In this document: positions 1 through 11,455 of the stretch, piece by piece
How positions within the stretch are numbered: the first letter of the stretch is position 1
Layout of the letters: every line of letters begins with the position of its first letter
Assembly (NCBI GenBank): GCA_946894095.1
Contig: OX335657.1
Span: forward strand, 1,860,001-1,924,000
Direction of reading: 5' to 3'
Origin: Incurvaria masculella
Taxonomy: Eukaryota; Arthropoda; Insecta; Lepidoptera; Incurvariidae
DNA: 64,000 nt
Position numbers and translations under genes: made by a program
The notes under the pieces: generated by a model
The model's input: only the letters and a program-made list of their open reading frames with translations
Told to the model about the DNA's origin: nothing
The model's database searches: none

Positions 1-19
1 TCCTGGACCAGTTTGACCC

Positions 20-118
20 TATTTTGGACCAGTCATGTGGGCTACTTTTTATCCATGAGATAATTTAGCCGACACTAACCCGAGCGGAGCCGGGTACCGC
101 AGCTAGTACCAAATAAAT
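20..118 (+). repeat. 3' end of a dispersed lepidopteran repeat
   Basis: This stretch contains the segment cactaacccgagcggagc followed by a short GC-rich end (gggtaccgcagctagt). Related pieces occur at about 33184-33300 on the minus strand, 48030-48275 on the plus strand, and as a trace near 62540. The shared ending marks the 3' end of one repeat family. It has no coding content here; the family may be a LINE 3' region or a non-autonomous element. Confidence 0.5.
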
Positions 119-1025
119 ATGAAAGTTAACTATCGGATTTCAGGTAGCTGGTGGTAGTGAAATCAGGGCTTAAGCAAGTTCATGCACCGATTTTTTTTAA
201 TGACATTTACATGCTTATAACATTCATATCTCAAGTATTTCTGCATGTGTATTTATTGTTATTCCTTGCTTGTGTACCCATCTTTGTTGTTGCCCAACGC
301 ATTAATTGTATTATGACTTTAATTACATTTCGTGTCGGTTTGCGTATAATTATAAAAAAATAAATACAAAAATTAAAAACAATTATATAATGAGGTATAT
401 GCTAACAAGAAGTATCCGCGTTAGTAAATCGTCCACATTTTGCGCGGGTTTTGAAATAACGAAAATAAAATTTACATTGAAGGGCGTCTTATCCTCAGGA
501 GAGGTCTTCAATTATCTACTTAACGTTATCTCTGTGAAAAAGATGGCTTGGAATATTACTCAAATAATGCCGAAGCTAATTTTCAGAATCTGAAATTAAA
601 ACAAAAAATGCCTTACAGAGACGACTAACCAAGAAATAAAAAAAATTCAGAGTAGGTACCTACTGATTTTATGCCAAAGCGCGGCATAAGGCGTAAGCGC
701 CCGAATACGCCCATGGGCCTTCGAGAGCTTTTTCGGGAATGCGAATACCATGTTCTCGGGTGATAAGTTGTCAAACTCTATGTAGAAAAAAGATGCCTAC
801 TTTGTTCTATGTAGTGGATGACATCTCGCAAGCGACACACCGAAGTAATAGATTCATGAGTGGGAGAGCGAGAGTCCATGCAATGGTACTTCTTTCATAC
901 CATGTTTGAACCCTTGTGTGTTTGCTTGTGTGTTGTAACCCAGGTTGGTTGTAACCCAGGGAGAATACCATTGCATTCCATAGTTTACCTAACCTATGAT
1001 AACCTAAGCGTGATGTGACATTCGA
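119..1025. other. No gene recognised
   Basis: This is AT-rich sequence. The short open frames here show no recognisable protein family, no splice-linked extension and no repeated domain. A short direct duplication of gttgtaacccagg occurs near 930-960. The sequence near 720-810 weakly resembles 19700-19800 (both contain aaaaaagatgcct), so part may be an old repeat. Confidence 0.4.
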
Positions 1026-1275
1026 CTTAGGGATAAATCGTTCTTGGTTCGGATTTTCCTTCCAGACATACTAGGAGGTAGGGTTAATCCCGCCCGGGTT
1101 GATACCATCGCAATGGAGGAATGATGGTCGAAAGGGCAATGAAAATTGTCTGTGTTTGCTATCCAGTTCAATGAAGCAGTGCAATATAAGGAATGTCCTG
1201 GCATTTTTAGTTTCCTCGGTTGTATTGGACGAATGTGATGATTTGGCATTAGCCATCCATATGCGTTAAATAAAT
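1026..1275 (+). repeat. tRNA-derived SINE, 5'-truncated
   Basis: This is a body fragment of the main SINE family of the window. It has the landmarks gtagggttaatcccgcccgg, a (c)catcgca block, ccagttcaatg, and a 3' end ttagccatccat followed by an A-rich tail. The tRNA-like head is missing. It is strongly diverged from the 43.2 kb copy, so it is an old insertion. Confidence 0.7.
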
Positions 1276-1435
1276 AATTCCGAGTTTTCTGGCCCTGTAG
1301 CTCAGGGCGGCCTTATGAGACCCAATTTTAAGTTATGAACTGAGGACCACGATAAGGTTTAGATATTTTGTAATTTTAATATTTAATTTAGTCCTTTAAC
1401 TATGAAACGAAATAATAATCATACAAAATTAGAAG

Positions 1436-1585
1436 TCAACATCAAAGCGATTTTCTCGTCGGAAAACATTGAATAATTCAAATGAATCATTCAGGAATCA
1501 TCCTGTGGAGAAAATCGCTTTGAAAGCTGTTTTCTCGACCGAAAATACTTTCGATTCTAAGCACGGTATTCAATTCCTAGCTCTT
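1436..1585. repeat. Degenerate copy of the palindromic CAGGTCTATTCC MITE
   Basis: The blocks gcgattttctcg, gagaaaatcgctttgaaagc and ttttctcgaccgaaaat match the interior of the palindromic MITE seen more completely at 31901-32132 and 53597-53828. Both ends are worn away. Similarity was judged by eye only. Confidence 0.45.
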
Positions 1586-2331
1586 CGTGAAATTAGTTTA
1601 AAATCGATCTTGTAACAGTATCTGAATATGATATGCCAAAAAAGATAACGGCAAATGCCGAAACATTATTACTACTATTGACTATCTGATAATTGTGTTC
1701 CTGATTTCCGATCCTAAGCTTCCCGCACTCCATTGCAGCTCTAGCAGCACCTTCTTGCATTCTTATATTTTACGTATTTTCCATTCATTCTATAACCAGG
1801 ATTAATATAAATGTATTCATAATATTAACATTTCAGCGCAAGTTTCCCCTACTCACTCCATCTCGCATCGTCGAGGGTCAAAGCATTACTTAGATCTACG
1901 CACCAGGGTCAACGATTTAGCAGAATTCATGCGACTCATGTGAAGACGCTATACTGGCTGCACACGGAAATATAATGCACTCTAGGTTGAGAGGCTGTCA
2001 CGAAGAGAGACTATAGTGACATATTTACCGCCAGTGATCGTGGACATATAAAGTATGTCCATAGATTAAATTTAAAACAAAGATGTTCTACTACTACTAC
2101 TAAAATATTAGCGAATTGAGTAATAAACGATCTGGTTCTTTAGATAATAGATCACTGTTTAATATCGTAATATGCAAATCATGTCTTTGTAAACGTGCAT
2201 CAAAATTGGAAACGCAGGAAGGCACAAAAGTGAACACTTTAGTTAGACAGTTGAAAGCAAAAACATACCTTCCAATCGAAGCAAATCGATAGATCTAAAA
2301 TCTTGCGATTCACCCAGTTATCGTGTACGTC
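1586..2331. other. 5' flank of the P450 gene, no other gene seen
   Basis: This interval holds the probable promoter and 5' UTR of the P450 gene. A TATA-like run (atataaag) lies near 2046 and another AT-rich stretch at 2100-2170. No initiator can be picked with confidence. No repeat of the window was recognised here. Confidence 0.3.
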
Positions 2332-5300
2332 ATGTGGACGCTGGTATTATCGGTGTCGGTGCTATGCTACCTCTACTACCGCGTGTACAATCGGAGACTA
2401 TTTGCAATAGCAGCACAGGTCCCGTCCTGGAAGAGGCCTCTACCTATAATTGGAAATCTGCACCATATATATGGAGACAGTAAACGTAAGCTCTATTCGT
2501 TCTGTTTATTTCATTTTAATTGAATTCTAAAACTACAACATACAATAGATATACTGTGCAATCTTTTGCAGATAAAAAAAATTGATTCGGGTGTCTTTGA
2601 CCACTATGACATTAAAATAAATCATTTGGGGTGTATGTATTTTAATGGTTACGAAGTTGCCGTTCTTGTACTTACTTTATATCCACTAACTTTGGTTCTG
2701 ATAGTCCGATGAGAAATTATGCACTAATTTTTTGAAGTATGTTTCACAATGCTAATTTCGTTGTTTAACCGAGGTCAAATTGGTAATAGCATTTGATGAT
2801 TCCAGATGTATTCCATCTTCTGTTGTCAATAACAGAATTTGCAGAAAAGGCCAACAGCATGGTTAAAATATGGTTCGGTCCTCGCCTAGTATATTGTAAG
2901 TTTTTTATTTGAAATTAAAATAAACCCTCATTAATATACGCAGCAAAATTTACGTTACGCTGCCACGAATTAATCTCTTCTTCATACACCTTTTCTTTCA
3001 GACATATCTAAGCCAGAAGATATAAAGACGGTTACAAATTCTTATGCCGGAAAACCATTTTTCTATGAGTTCGCTAGACCCTGGGTAGCTGAAGGTCTAG
3101 TAACAGCATCAGGTAAACTTAATTGGACTAATAGTAACAATAATTCAGGGATTCTCAAACGTTTTGAGTATCGGTTCCTAGGAATCCAGAATATTTTTAT
3201 AGCTTCCTTAGTCATATGTATCCGATTCCTCACGGCACCTCTGGGAACCGCTGGAAATGTCCTATTTCCTTCTCAATATCTGATCTATCACCTCATAAGT
3301 TCCATGTAAGGAAAAAAGTAGCCAGAGAGAGAGTTCTAGAGCCATGGACATAAAGAGTTCGGTCAGGTGGGTATGATGCTATTTCCTTTGTATCAATCGG
3401 AAATTAAAGTGCGAGTTTGTGTTCGTTTCCCCTTAGTACCGGTGTGGAAGAACCACGTCAAGAAATTGGCTCCAACTTTCGCGGCCAGCGTTGTTGACGG
3501 GTTCCTTGGAGTCTTTAATACGCAGACAAGTCTTATGGTGGATAAACTCCGCAACGAGGTTGGAAAAGGGCCTTTTGTGTCCTTCAGAAAATTCTTGGTT
3601 CCAACTACTTTAGAGATCGTCTGCCGTAAGTTTTTTTGCTAATATTTGGTTTATGAATATGGGTACAATCTTTTTGAGAGAAATACAATTAAATATTAAT
3701 TGGCAAGGGAATATACAGACGGGCAAGAAATAATGAAAACTTTAAATGTTTATGTTTACAGAAACAGCGCTCGGCGTTCAAGATGTGTCGGAAAGTATTG
3801 TGACATCGGAATACTTGGAGGCCTTTCATGACGTTCTAAGCTTGACTTTAACTAGAGGCTTTAATCCTTTACTGCATCCCGATTGCATATACTCCTTAAC
3901 TTCTGCCAACAAACGGTACCGGAAATGTTTGGAGATACTGCATAACCTCTCTTCCTCGGTAAATTTGAGTTTGATTTAATGTAATTTGATACCTTTGTTT
4001 CTTTTGGATAATTTTGAGTTTGGATTCAAACATTTTAAATCCTATATACATAAATACCTAAACCGATTTATTAAAAAATAACGTTCCTAATGCAAACGTT
4101 AAAATAATAATTGACAACTGTGCAAATATCCTAAATTATTTGGATCAGCGGATTGGTGATCGAATCTTTATGTTTGAATAGTCTTTAGAAAAATATATGA
4201 GTCCTAGTTATGACTTTAAAAATAATACATCTATTTAAATTGTAAAGCTTCAATTTCACATAGCTTTAATTATTCAAAAGAAAAATAAAAATTAATACTT
4301 GCAGAAACATTATTAATGTTAACAAACTGTAAAACTGTAACAACAATTAAATTGCAACCATGTTTGTCTTATTGTTGGTCAGGTCATCAAAAAGAGACGG
4401 ATACAGTTTGCGAATGGACTTAAACCGAAAGAATCGAGGGGTTGGTAAAAATATTGTTTTTTACTTTAGTATTTTTCTTAACATAGAGCAGTGGATATAT
4501 ATTATTTTTGCTAGATGCTGGAGGTGCAGGCTAGAATATAACATTCGTAGTATATGTTGTTGTTGGCTTTTTCCACGATTCGTATGTGCTCTATGATAAA
4601 ATTAGCTTAGCTACTGGGCTGCAAACATCTCCAAAGACGTGGGTTTTTGACGTTTTATTGAGTCCAGGGTCAAAATTAAATCGCAGAAACTGGGGATTCT
4701 TTACCGTTGCAGGAGGTTCTTTTTAACAGACTTCAAAAAAAAGGAGGAGGTTCTCAATTCGACGGAATCTGTTTTTTTTCATTTTTTTTCATCGGTACAA
4801 CTTCTACTTCTGTACAAATCACAGATTAGGCCAGTGATAGAATACTGAAGCCACATATGGGACCTCCCAGTACCTGAAGGCGTCCTTGGACTCAATTCAG
4901 CGCCGAGCGGTCAGTCTTGTTGGGGACCCACAACTCACCGCTGCTGGCTTACTACAATGTATAAAGCTACTTTTTATAAACGTTTGTTAAGCACTACTGT
5001 GTATATAAGTGATAATTCCCTCTTACACCAGAATAATTTTGATAATTATAACAAGATATCACAGTTTGTTCTCCGCCTACGATTGATCTTCTATGAGAGC
5101 AGTAGTTATACATAATGGCATAAAAATCAATTTATTACAAACCCAGCGAAGTTTCTTTGCCAGAGGTAATCAAAACGGCAGGCAAAACTATTGTTGAAAA
5201 ATCCGAGTGTTTAGTGAAATTGGAATGTAGTGAATAAATAAATAGAAACAGAAAATTTAGATCTTCCCTGATTATTCCTAGAAACATAAATAAATATATT

Positions 5301-7982
5301 ACTTTAACTTTAGATGGTGGTCCCAAGAATTTCAAAGCCTTCCTAGATCTTCTTCTGGAGCTTCCCGAAGAGGAGCAGTTCACAGACGAAGAACTTCGTG
5401 CTGAGGTGGACACCATTATTGTGGGCGGACAGGAGACAACAGCTTCCACTTTGCAGTTCATTCTGTTGATGATAGGCAGTCATTCTGAAGTTCAAGAGCG
5501 AATGCACACTGAGTAAGTGATACATTTCCAGAATTGAGGTTAGTACCAGTACCAATGGCCCAAATTCACGTTGACTGAAAACTTTAGTTGCACTAATTAT
5601 CCTACTGCAAAATACTGTAATAAGTTCGATGTCTTTATATCTCCATGGTGACCATCGTGACATTTACAGCGATTCTTAAATTGTTTTCAATCTCTATTTT
5701 TTCAGGTTGAAAGAAATATTTGGCGATACCGACCGTTGCGTCCAGAAGGAGGACTTGCGCCGAATGGTATACGCTGAAGCTGTGATCAAGGAGACCTTGA
5801 GGCTCTACCCACCGGCGCCTGCCGTCATGAGGCAAGCTGATCACGAGCTGCAGTTGGGTAAGTCAATGCTTTCAAGAATGTTCGCACGTGAGTTCTTTAA
5901 ATTCTGCCAAACATTTTGTACTACAACAAGATGTCTGATACCATTCCCGAATTAAATCTCCTAAAAGTTGTTATATGTATGATTAGAAATTCGTTTATCA
6001 AACATAAATCTGTATTTATGTTTAATACATTCGTACAGCAATAGCAGTTTTTTTGAATGGCTTATATCATGATGGGGTATGTGGTACACCCCGTAATGAT
6101 ATGAGACCAAAGCTAACCATTTCTCTTCAGTTTATGAGACCAACCTCATTCCTTCATGGATGCAGTCCATGAAGGATTAAGGTGCCTTATCCCAGGACCT
6201 TAAGGTGCCTTATGACATGACCAGGCTACAATGAACTGGAAGGAAAACATGCACAATTCATTGCCGCTTCGACCATATTTTTATTGCAATGCGATGGTAC
6301 CAACCAGGGCGTGCTTAAACCCTACCACCTAGTAGGGGAAGGGGAACTCCAGTTCTACGAGGGTTCCGAACCATGGAACAGCTCGCATACTGACGAAATG
6401 CACCTATCTACATCACTCGGAAAGAGAAAGAAGTAAATGGTGCATTAACGGGGCGAAGATCGAACCAATGATCTTTGGCATGGAAAGAATGTCCCCGTGC
6501 CTCTAAGCTACGAGCCGCTCAATTGCCTATTTCCAGATGGTTACACCATAGCCCGCGGGGCTATTTGCGTGGTGTGCGCTTGGGGTGCCGGCCGGTGGAA
6601 GCGGTGCTGGGGAGAGGACGCGGAACTCTTCAGGCCCGAGCGCTGGTTGAAGGACTTCGTGCCCGAGCACGCGGCGTTCGTGCCCTTCAGCTACGGGAAG
6701 CGAGTCTGCATCGGCAAGTTCTCATTTAACGTTCCTGTCTTTGTCGTTCATTGAGCCAGAAGGTTTAGTGTCTCGGAGAATGCCTTATGGCAGCCGGGTG
6801 AAATATGTGGCGAAGCTTGGTCCTGTGTTGATGACCTAAAAATGGGTTGTTTGGTCTGTGTAAATATGGGATTCCTACAGGGGGTGTCACAGTTGCTTTT
6901 TCATCATTAGCTAGTTCAACTATCACAGCTAAGAAGAACTGGCATAAAACTTCTTACAAAAGTGATTGCCACTGCTTAGGCCGTACCGATTTCTGGATAT
7001 AACTTAATTTAACATATGCTATCGAACAAGGGCAGTCCCGACAAACAGCACCCGTTCACGATCATTACGCAGGGTCCAGCCATCGCCTGTCGCAACCACA
7101 TTTTAGGGGTTCATGCGGAAACGATATGTATATGTATGTACGAATGTGGAGCAATGACACATTATTAAAGAAAGTAACCTGTAAAAAGGATAGATCAACC
7201 GACACCGCTTTGAATGCCTTTGTCAGATTACTGCAGGTCTAATGTGTATGAATCCATTGTTCCGGGAGATCATGACATTTTTGGTCACCATAAGGTAAAA
7301 GAAGAAATACTCTTTAAGAAGATATTAAGAAGACATTAGAGAAGAAGAAATCTCTAATGCTAATAAATAGGTCGGTCTGCCTGCACCAAGTGGTTGCGTA
7401 AGCTAGATTGGCTATACAAAACAAATTTTTGTATGTGCCAATTGTTTGGACATATTGATACCTATTCATTATACAGCAATAACCAGAAATACTTAAATAT
7501 ACCTGAAGTTATAACTGTTACCTAAATCGCCTATAACTACGCTATGTAACCAAAGATTTGATCACTTTTGGTATTACTAAGAAAGTTCTTAAAAGTAAAG
7601 TACTTTCATGCTTCGTTATTTGCAGCCATTTACCTAATGAATATTTTTTATCTGAGTAATGCAACCACTTGACGCAGGTAGACTTAGCTTCAGAGGATTG
7701 GTCTTTATCCTCTTAACCCAGTTTCAGCCGTTTAAGTTATCGTTACCATTTTTGTCGCTATCTTCTGGCATATATTGTTCCAGGTCAACATTGTCGATTA
7801 GTGTTATGAGACCCATGTTCAATGTTGCAGGTCGCCTGTATGCCATCATGGTGCTCAAGACGGCGTTGGCCAATATTCTTCGGACTTTCAAGCTCAAGTC
7901 GGACGTATCTAAGCTTAGCTTTAAGGTTGATATTGTGCTTAGGCCAATTGACGGCCATCAGCTGGAACTTGAACTAAGATGA
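2332..7982 (+). CDS. Cytochrome P450, CYP4 clan, CYP340-like; ten exons, complete
   Basis: Exons: 2332-2485, 2806-2895, 3002-3112, 3437-3625, 3762-3958, 4383-4440, 5314-5512, 5706-5857, 6537-6713, 7831-7982. They join in frame to 1479 nt (492 aa), the usual size of a microsomal P450. Residues 1-20 form a hydrophobic ER anchor, followed by a proline-rich hinge (PLPIIGNL). The I-helix motif is GGQETT (304-309), the K-helix is ETLR (362-365), a PERF-like FRPERW lies at 415-420, and the heme loop FSYGKRVCIG (434-443) has ligand Cys441. The product is predicted to be a haem monooxygenase working with P450 reductase on small hydrophobic substrates such as plant toxins or endogenous lipids. I chose the ATG at 2332 because it opens the anchor. 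Two oddities: the exon 6 donor is a weak GTTGGT, and the exon 9 donor is GC (g|gcaagt), a known minor class. CYP340 placement is from memory of motifs; another CYP4-clan family is possible. Confidence 0.93.
4672..4965 (+). repeat. LINE reverse-transcriptase remnant in P450 intron 6
   Basis: The blocks cgcagaaactggg, acttctgtacaaatcacaga and gtccttggactcaatt also occur at 12181-12370, the 3' part of the decayed LINE at 10.4-12.6 kb. The two therefore belong to one family. This copy is itself interrupted at about 4722-4785 by a piece containing gacttcaaaaaaaaggagga, which resembles the RTE-like tail at 14.4 kb. The reading frame is destroyed. Confidence 0.7.
6120..6526 (-). repeat. tRNA-derived SINE in P450 intron 8
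   Basis: This is a minus-strand copy with caatgaactgga, the box ctaccacctagtagggg, gaaatgcac and tcggaaagagaaag. It ends with the head read in reverse (tctaagctacgagccgctc). Its left end contains a short duplication (aaggtgccttat). The element's tRNA-like head stops about 10-16 nt before the exon 9 acceptor, so the likely branch-point region (ctctaag) lies inside the SINE. Confidence 0.8.
7020..7110 (-). repeat. Fragment of the tRNA(Ser)-like-headed SINE family
   Basis: The stretch gttcacgatcattacgcagg followed by tccagccatcgcctg matches 50690-50745 and, in reverse, 46440-46500. It lies in P450 intron 9. Only the 3' body is present. Confidence 0.5.
7264..7773. mobile_element. Long-TIR MITE in P450 intron 9
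   Basis: A related copy lies at 23505-24052. In that copy the two ends are inverted repeats of each other over roughly 150 bp: both read inward as GG-AG-TC-GAC, then GGTAAATGGCTGAA-CTGGG, then CAAGTGGTTGCGT. Here the flanks carry the same 8 bp, ATTGTTCC, at 7256-7263 and 7774-7781. This suggests an 8-bp target duplication, as in hAT elements. There is no open frame, so it is non-autonomous. Confidence 0.7.
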
Positions 7983-8141
7983 GATGACGTTTATAGACTA
8001 TATCTATATGACAAGCATAATAATCTGGTGGATTTTAATGTTGTCTCTGAATGAGATTGCTATGGACATACTTACGCATGTTAAGTTAAGAAAGATATTG
8101 TGATGAGGTGTATGGAGTAATTTATATTACGATAGCGAAAC

Positions 8142-8147
8142 AATAAA
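8142..8147 (+). terminator. Candidate P450 polyadenylation signal
   Basis: AATAAA lies 160 nt after the P450 stop codon and is the first canonical hexamer downstream. Further AATAAA-like runs occur near 8325. RNA data would be needed to fix the cleavage site. Confidence 0.45.
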
Positions 8148-8179
8148 CAATACAAAATATCGACTGTTTGATCAAATAC

Positions 8180-8300
8180 AATAATTTTCCAAATCGGTCC
8201 ACAATTGACCGAGAAATCGGTGAACGGACGTAAAAAATACATAAGGTAACATAGAACCTCCTCCGTTTGTAAAGGTTTTTCAGCTCCACATAAGATTGTA
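8180..8300 (-). repeat. RTE-like LINE 3' tail, old copy
   Basis: The segments attttccaaatcggtccac, gaaatcggtgaac and acctcctccgtttg resemble 14320-14430, which ends with acctcctccttttttgaagt. This is a common style of LINE 3' end. The copy is short and diverged. Confidence 0.5.
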
Positions 8301-8690
8301 ATTGTGTCGAATACATTTGTAAATAAATAAAGGTGTAAATGTACACTACTGAAGAGGATGATAATGGAAGCAAATATAAGCGATTTTTTTCATACTTTAA
8401 CATATTATTATTATGCCTAGAAGTGACAAAGCTAATATGTATGGAGACAGCGATTTGAAAAAAAAAATGCAAAGATCAGTTGTTTTTTATGCTGCCAGAT
8501 TCACCATTATGTGATTTTATATTCGCACGCACCTCACTAAAGGACATTGCAAAGTTTGTATGGGCTAGAAAAACGTCAGTAATTTAAGTGTTATTGGATT
8601 AAACTACCATGGTCAAATTGTTCTGACTAAGTGAATCAGAATTTATACATTTTAGACACTGTAAACTCGTAGAAACGTCAGCAGATGCAT

Positions 8691-9061
8691 CTTAAGGATG
8701 TTCCGACCCATACAATGTTTTTTTTACACAGAACACAAAAAGTATTGCACTTTAAGACACTAATTCTTCAAAAATATTAAATATAGCCATAGTAGTTGCA
8801 GCGAAAACATATTCACAATTTCAGGTTTAATAGTTTCGTTGTAATTGCCGATTAGAAGTTTTACACCGTTAGATGGCGCTGTTAAATAAAAATCGTATTT
8901 AAATAAATTGTAACAAAACCAATAATCCTGAAATTGTGAAATTGTTTTCGCTGCAAGTAATATGACTATATTAAACTTTTATTATTAATTCGTGGCTTAA
9001 AGTGCAATACTTTTAGCGTTATGTGTGCAAACAACTTTATATGTGTCGGAACAGCCTTAAG
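8691..9061. mobile_element. TIR element with TTAA flanks (first copy)
   Basis: The left end reads TTAA then GGATGTTCCGACCCATA, and the right end in reverse reads TTAA then GGCTGTTCCGACACATA. The inverted ends run about 65 bp and both include gtattgcactttaa. TTAA on both sides fits a piggyBac-like or Kolobok-like target choice. It is about 370 bp and non-coding. Longer relatives lie at 18057-19394 and 20147-20677. Confidence 0.8.
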
Positions 9062-10050
9062 TCTCAGTGATGCATTTACTTAAGTGATTAATGAATGAGA
9101 ACATAGGTAAGTCTTTTTTAGTGCAGCGCGCTAGGCGTCGCGTCGCTTCCTGAGCCAGAGGTTCGTGGTTCGCGCCGCATCGCGTTCCAGTTTTTTATAT
9201 TTTAATCGGTTGCAGGTTATTCATCATTTTAGTGGGCACACCACCGTAGAGAATTATTCTTAAGGATAAAATAAGCATATTCTCATATGGTTCGTTTGAG
9301 GGCTATGACTAGATTTCGCCAACATACAAATTAGAATTTTTGCAATAAAATAGATGCGGCCAACTGTGTAAAAATCTAAAAATTGTTATTCGAGAAAAAG
9401 TTAAAACTAAAATATATTATTAAATAAATATAATGGTAAATCATTATAGTAAGAAATGAAGAACATTTCAATTATCTTAAATTTTTGAAATATCAGATAA
9501 CAGATGGCTTTACCTCTTTTGCTATAGAACTAATTGTTCAATGTCTGTTTAGATCGAATTATATTAGCCGGAGTTATCATTAAAGTTGAAATATTTGACA
9601 ATTTAAATCATTAAAAATAATTATCGATGCTTTCGAACACTATCGATAACATTTCTGTTAGACCAAAAAAGTCACTGGAGCTCCGGTTGGATATCTCCAT
9701 ATCTATTGCGTACAAATACTTTAACATACAACGGACACATATTTCTTTATGCAGGCCTTATGATTATAAATTTTCTTATGGTGTAATGTCTCTAATTATA
9801 ATACATTATTTAATCTCTGATGGTTTCATTAATGTCCTTCTTGCAAGTAAATGTCCGTAAATGATTCTACATACATATCACATTCAGTAAACGTACTGTT
9901 TAAGGTAATGCGGTAATAGCAGAGTACGCTAAGAAACTGTTTAGTCATGTGCGCATGTGCTCATGTACCAAGGTTTAATATGTACCAGTGGCTTTCGATT
10001 TATGGAACTATACCTTGGGCTCCACTTGGCAGTGCAATCAGTAGCAAGGT
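9062..10050. other. No gene recognised
   Basis: This is mostly AT-rich. A short GC-rich patch near 9122-9190 (cgctaggcgtcgcgtcgctt) is not part of any open frame I can interpret. The open frame at 9627-9860 encodes no recognised domain and is probably spurious. Confidence 0.35.
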
Positions 10051-10422
10051 ATTTTTTTTATTTTTTATGCTAATGGCTAATACCACACAACTACCGTTAT
10101 GATATTAGCCCAATACACCACATTCCCGAAGGAATTTGGTGCCATGCCAGGACCTTCCCGTAATGAGCGCGGCTACATTGAACTGGATGGAAAACACGGA
10201 CAATTTTCATTGCCACTTCGACCATATTTTCATCCAATGCGATGGTACATACCCGGGCGGGCTTAAACCCTAACACCTAGTAGGGGAAGGGAACCTCGAA
10301 TTCGTGACGAAATGCACTTATTGAACTCGGAAAGAGAAAGACAGTGGTGCATGTCGGTATTGAACCCAGGCATCTGGTACGCTAGGCCAGTCCCCGCGCC
10401 ACTAGGCTACGAGCCGCTTAAA
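10051..10422 (-). repeat. tRNA-derived SINE, near full length
   Basis: It reads from a T-run (reverse of the A tail) through ctaataccacacaactaccg, cattcccgaaggaatt, gctacattgaactggatgg and cctagtaggggaaggg to the reversed tRNA-like head ctaggctacgagccgc. The head holds pol III A- and B-box-like segments. It abuts the decayed LINE that begins just downstream. Confidence 0.9.
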
Positions 10423-10749
10423 ACAATATGGCAGAACTTTCTTTCCAATCAGCACGATAATTCCGCTCGTCAACTCCGTGTAACTTCCTATATTGGATTT
10501 TGCTGAAATATGTATGCACCCTAGACTGGTATTCAAATGTTCGAGGACGTTAGACACTTCAAAGAGTAGTGCTCCTGAAGGCATTCCTGGCATTATGCTC
10601 GAGAAGTGTGCCCCTGAATTGACAACGATAATCCGTCTCTTCTGTATCTCCTTCACCCGGGGTATCGTTCCCTCTTGCTAGAAGAGAGCCTCGTCCCAAC
10701 AGGTACCAAAAAAGGGCGATCCAGCGAGCCCCTCAAACTATCGGCCCAT

Positions 10750-11114
10750 GAGTCGTATTCACTACGTATAATATTCACAACGTATAATAGTATTTTTTTC
10801 CAAAAAATGAAAACCATGCATATAGTATAATATTCACAACGTATAATGTTATACGTTGTGCATGAATAAAATTTAAAAATAAAATCAACTCTTTGCATCA
10901 TGCAGAACGTATAATAGTCACAACGTATAATATTCCTAACATGAATTCACAAAAAAAGAATGCATGGAGAAATAAGTAATTTTATTTTTTAAACTTCTTC
11001 ATGCACTACGTATAAAATTATACGATCTGCCGATTATACGTTGTGCAAAGTTTTAAAATTTTGTTAAAATATGACATTATACGATATGCATATTAGACGT
11101 TCTGCCGTTCCCCC
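10750..11114. mobile_element. AT-rich insertion with repeated CAACGTATAAT motif
   Basis: It splits the LINE inside the NYRP(I) block. The flanks cggcccat (10742-10749) and cggccgat (11115-11122) look like an imperfect 8-bp target duplication. Inside, acaacgtataat or its reverse recurs about six times. One site (10835-10860) is a palindrome with 12-bp arms: CACAACGTATAA and its complement around a 2-nt centre. No coding content is visible. Confidence 0.65.
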
Positions 11115-11211
11115 CGGCCGATTGCGGTGGGGAAGTAAAGTCATGGAGCCCCTCATGAACTCTCAGCTCCTAATGTACTTAGAAACGAATGACTCATCTG
11201 GATGACAAACA

Positions 11212-11454
11212 GGGGGCCCATTCAGGTAAGAGTGAGTTCGAGTTCGGGAGTGAGTTAACCTAAAAATAGCTAGGAAATATATTATTATTTAAATATCGGA
11301 ACCGTTATTTATATTTCCAACGCATTTACGGGACAGATCAGATTTTTACCAAACTGTAATGATGTTCAAGAAGTGTGTAAACATTAACAATTTAAAAAAG
11401 TGAGGTGATATTTAGTGACTAATTCGAACTCAATCTTACCCTGAATGGACCCCC
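11212..11454 (+). mobile_element. CCCATTCAGG MITE, tandem copy 1
   Basis: The terminal inverted repeats are about 28 bp: the left starts GGGGCCCATTCAGGTAAGAG and the right, reversed, GGGGTCCATTCAGGGTAAGA. The interior is AT-rich. A second copy follows one base later, and an inverted copy lies at 14526-14758. Confidence 0.85.
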
Positions 11455-11455
11455 A

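Noticed and set aside
6475..6754. Separate single-exon genes at the P450 exon 9 region
   Set aside because: The frame is exon 9 of the P450 extended into flanking SINE and intron sequence.
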